DNA from: Marinifaba aquimaris
GTDB lineage: Bacteria; Pseudomonadota; Gammaproteobacteria; Enterobacterales; Alteromonadaceae
Assembly (NCBI RefSeq): GCF_013328345.1
Contig: NZ_JABULX010000001.1
Coordinates: forward strand, 186,001-250,000
Direction of reading: 5' to 3'
DNA: 64,000 nt
Part shown: positions 62,365-64,000 of the stretch, one piece after another
Layout: the number at the start of each line of letters is the position of its first letter
Position numbering within the stretch: the first letter of the stretch is position 1
Made by a program: the position numbers and the translations under genes
The notes under the pieces: model-generated
Told to the model about the DNA's origin: nothing
Seen by the model: the letters and a program-made list of their open reading frames with translations, nothing else
Databases searched by the model: none

Positions 62365-63861
62365 ATGACTCAAGCAGTAAACAAGGGGACGCTGCTAGGC
62401 CATCCTAAAGGTCTATTCTTACTCTTTGGTACAGAGATGTGGGAACGAATGAGCTACTACGGTATGCGTGGTATTTTTGTTCTTTATTTAAGTACTATCG
62501 CTACCGCAGCCGCAATGGGCTGGGATATGGGATACTTCGGTATCGACCCTAATTCTGCAACGGCGCAGGAAGATTATAGCAACGCTTTACAAGCTAATGC
62601 CTTAAGTTATTTAGGTACCTATGCCATGTTAGTTTACTTGACCCCTGTACTAGGTGGTTGGTTAGCTGATAACAAAATAGGACAACGCAAAGCCATCATT
62701 ATTGGTGGTGTGTTAATGATGTTAGGCCAATTTGCAATTGGTGTACCTCATGATCTAATCCCGGGTATGGAAGTGACCTTCCTTTGGCTGGGCTTAGGCT
62801 TAATGATTATAGGTAACGGCTTCTTCAAACCTAATATCTCTACTATGGTGGGCGATTTATATGAAGAAGGTGACCGTCGCCGTGATTCAGCTTTCACCAT
62901 CTTCTACATGGGTATCAACTTAGGTTCTATTCTTGGTTATTTCCTAGTGGGCACCATTGGCGAAAAAGTAGACTACCAATATGGTTTTTTAGCGGCCGGT
63001 GTTGGTATGGGCTTAGGTGTTTTACTGCAATTATGTCTATCAAATCGTTATTTAGGTGACTTAGGTCAAACGCCTTCGGCATTAAAAGGCCAAAAGAAAA
63101 ATGCACCTAAGGTGAAAAAACCTTTAACGCCTGTAGAAAGAGACCGCATGAAAGTGTTCTTGGTACTTTCTATTTTCAACGTATTCTTCTGGGCTGGCTT
63201 CGAACAAGCGGCCGGTGTACTAAACTTATTTGCAAAAAATAATACCGACCTATTTATTATGGGCTGGGAAATGCCTGCTTCTTGGTTACAATCAGTCAAC
63301 CCAATCTTTGTTATCCTATTTGCTCCTATCATCGCCTCAATTTGGGTTAAGCTAGGTGACAGAAACCCGAGCTCTCCTGCTAAATTTGCACTTGGTTTAT
63401 TCTTCTTAGGTCTTGGCTTTGCTTGTATGGTTGGTGCTGCAATTCAAATCGGTGAAGACCAATCAGTTAAGGCAAGTATCTGGTGGTTAGTAATGGCTTA
63501 CATGTTCCATACAATCGGTGAGTTATGTTTATCTCCTGTTGGCTTATCTATGGTAACTAAGATTGCACCTGTGCGCTTCTTGTCTTTCATGATGGGTATC
63601 TGGTTCGTGTTTATGGCGTTCGGTAACAAGTTAGCCGCTGAAGCAGGTAAGCTAGTGGGTACATCAGGCCCATTCAACACATTTTTAGGCGTTACTATCT
63701 TCGCTATGGTTGCAGCTTTAGTACTTTATCTTATCCGTGAAAAATTAGTTGATTGGATGCATGGTGCTGAAGATCCTAACTACAAAAACGAAGAAGAAGC
63801 ACTAGAAGAAGAAATGAGTGTAACAGCTGATCACGAAGGCATGCCTAAAAAGCATCTTTAA
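62365..63861 (+). CDS. POT-family proton-coupled di/tripeptide transporter
   Basis: A 498-residue MFS protein with about 14 membrane segments. The POT signature Glu-x2-Glu-Arg near the start is 'EMWERMSYYGMRGIFVLY'; the PTR2 motif region is 'FFKPNISTMVGDLYEEGDRRRDSAFTIFYMGINLG' in family order; 'FWAGFEQAAGVLNLFA' and 'LSPVGLSMVTKIAP' complete the family. It imports small peptides with protons, useful to a marine protein-degrader. The C-terminus is acidic. It is monocistronic with a terminator after it. Confidence 0.95.
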   Translation: MTQAVNKGTLLGHPKGLFLLFGTEMWERMSYYGMRGIFVLYLSTIATAAAMGWDMGYFGIDPNSATAQEDYSNALQANALSYLGTYAMLVYLTPVLGGWLADNKIGQRKAIIIGGVLMMLGQFAIGVPHDLIPGMEVTFLWLGLGLMIIGNGFFKPNISTMVGDLYEEGDRRRDSAFTIFYMGINLGSILGYFLVGTIGEKVDYQYGFLAAGVGMGLGVLLQLCLSNRYLGDLGQTPSALKGQKKNAPKVKKPLTPVERDRMKVFLVLSIFNVFFWAGFEQAAGVLNLFAKNNTDLFIMGWEMPASWLQSVNPIFVILFAPIIASIWVKLGDRNPSSPAKFALGLFFLGLGFACMVGAAIQIGEDQSVKASIWWLVMAYMFHTIGELCLSPVGLSMVTKIAPVRFLSFMMGIWFVFMAFGNKLAAEAGKLVGTSGPFNTFLGVTIFAMVAALVLYLIREKLVDWMHGAEDPNYKNEEEALEEEMSVTADHEGMPKKHL

Positions 63862-63887
63862 TTAGCTAACTAAACCGTCTTCCAATC

Positions 63888-63926
63888 AAAAGCCTTACTT
63901 TTCTCAAATGAAGTAGGGCTTTTTTA
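63888..63926 (+). terminator. Intrinsic terminator of the POT gene
   Basis: AAAGCCTTACTT and AAGTAGGGCTTT pair with one bulge or mismatch around a 10-base loop, followed by TTTT on the + strand (63888-63926). Confidence 0.82.
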
Positions 63927-64000
63927 TTGCTCAAATAAAGCGATTACAACACTCCCCGCCTCGCTCTTATTGGCAAGTCAGTCATGCTATTAAATTCACC

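Noticed and set aside
1-64000. CRISPR arrays, tRNA or rRNA genes, insertion sequences, prophage
   Set aside because: No regularly spaced repeats, no cloverleaf-like or rRNA sequence, no transposase or phage structural gene was recognised on either strand.

Overview
The window looks like a chromosomal segment of a marine gammaproteobacterium of the order Alteromonadales, most likely family Colwelliaceae (Thalassotalea/Colwellia-like). This is inferred from the A+T-rich sequence, the protein flavour, the small families DUF3545, DUF3820, DUF4250 and DUF3081, PEP-CTERM-type proteins, and a mostly E. coli-like order of housekeeping genes. I see no tRNA, rRNA, CRISPR array, insertion sequence or prophage, so this is core chromosome with small accessory patches.

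Layout. 0-5.3 kb: end of a flagellar FlgT-like gene, a ParA-like ATPase with a small partner, a membrane diguanylate cyclase, a DnaJ-related protein, and two small exported proteins with PEP-CTERM-like C-termini. 5.4-9.9 kb: MATE exporter, exported methyltransferase, VIT-family metal transporter, and a membrane-tethered trypsin-like protease with a zinc ribbon. 9.9-13.4 kb: a serC-serA serine-synthesis pair of the less usual type, then an accessory lipoprotein locus that may be one gene joined by a -1 frameshift. 13.5-19.3 kb: metH, a cupin, metA with a MetJ operator, and a small lipoprotein. 19.3-25.5 kb: folM-folE-DCC-SDR pterin cluster, DUF3081, a BLUF photoreceptor, VOC protein, uspE with an FNR-like site, an exported protein and yajQ. 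25.6-35.7 kb: the conserved lysS-prfB-recJ-dsbC-xerD-(ogt)-fldB block, broken between prfB and recJ by a toxin-antitoxin pair and a membrane protein, and followed by two paralogous small genes. 35.8-43.9 kb: iscRSUA-hscBA-fdx with two IscR sites, then cysE, trmJ and suhB. 44-50.2 kb: an exported protease overlapping an FHA membrane protein, dnaB-alr, and three small DUF genes. 50.2-55.8 kb: ung and thrLABC with a complete attenuator. 55.9-61.8 kb: CheY-CheC-PAS/GGDEF operon and the MoxR-DUF58-transglutaminase operon. 62.4-63.9 kb: a POT peptide transporter.

How genes work together. Methionine (metA, metH), threonine (thrABC), serine (serA, serC) and cysteine (cysE) synthesis lie close together, and two carry visible control elements: a three-box MetJ operator at metA and a Thr/Ile leader-peptide attenuator at thr. 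Fe-S assembly is one operon under IscR. Two diguanylate cyclases with intact catalytic and I-site motifs, a CheY-CheC pair and YajQ point to c-di-GMP signalling. RF2 (prfB) keeps the classical autoregulatory +1 frameshift.

Best candidates for something undescribed: the PEP-CTERM-like pair, the small paralogue pair after fldB with its nested inverted repeat, the overlapping protease-FHA pair, the ParA/partner pair with a palindromic upstream region, and the A AAA AAC slippery site joining two ORFs at 12.9 kb. All functional claims come from reading motifs; no database search was run.
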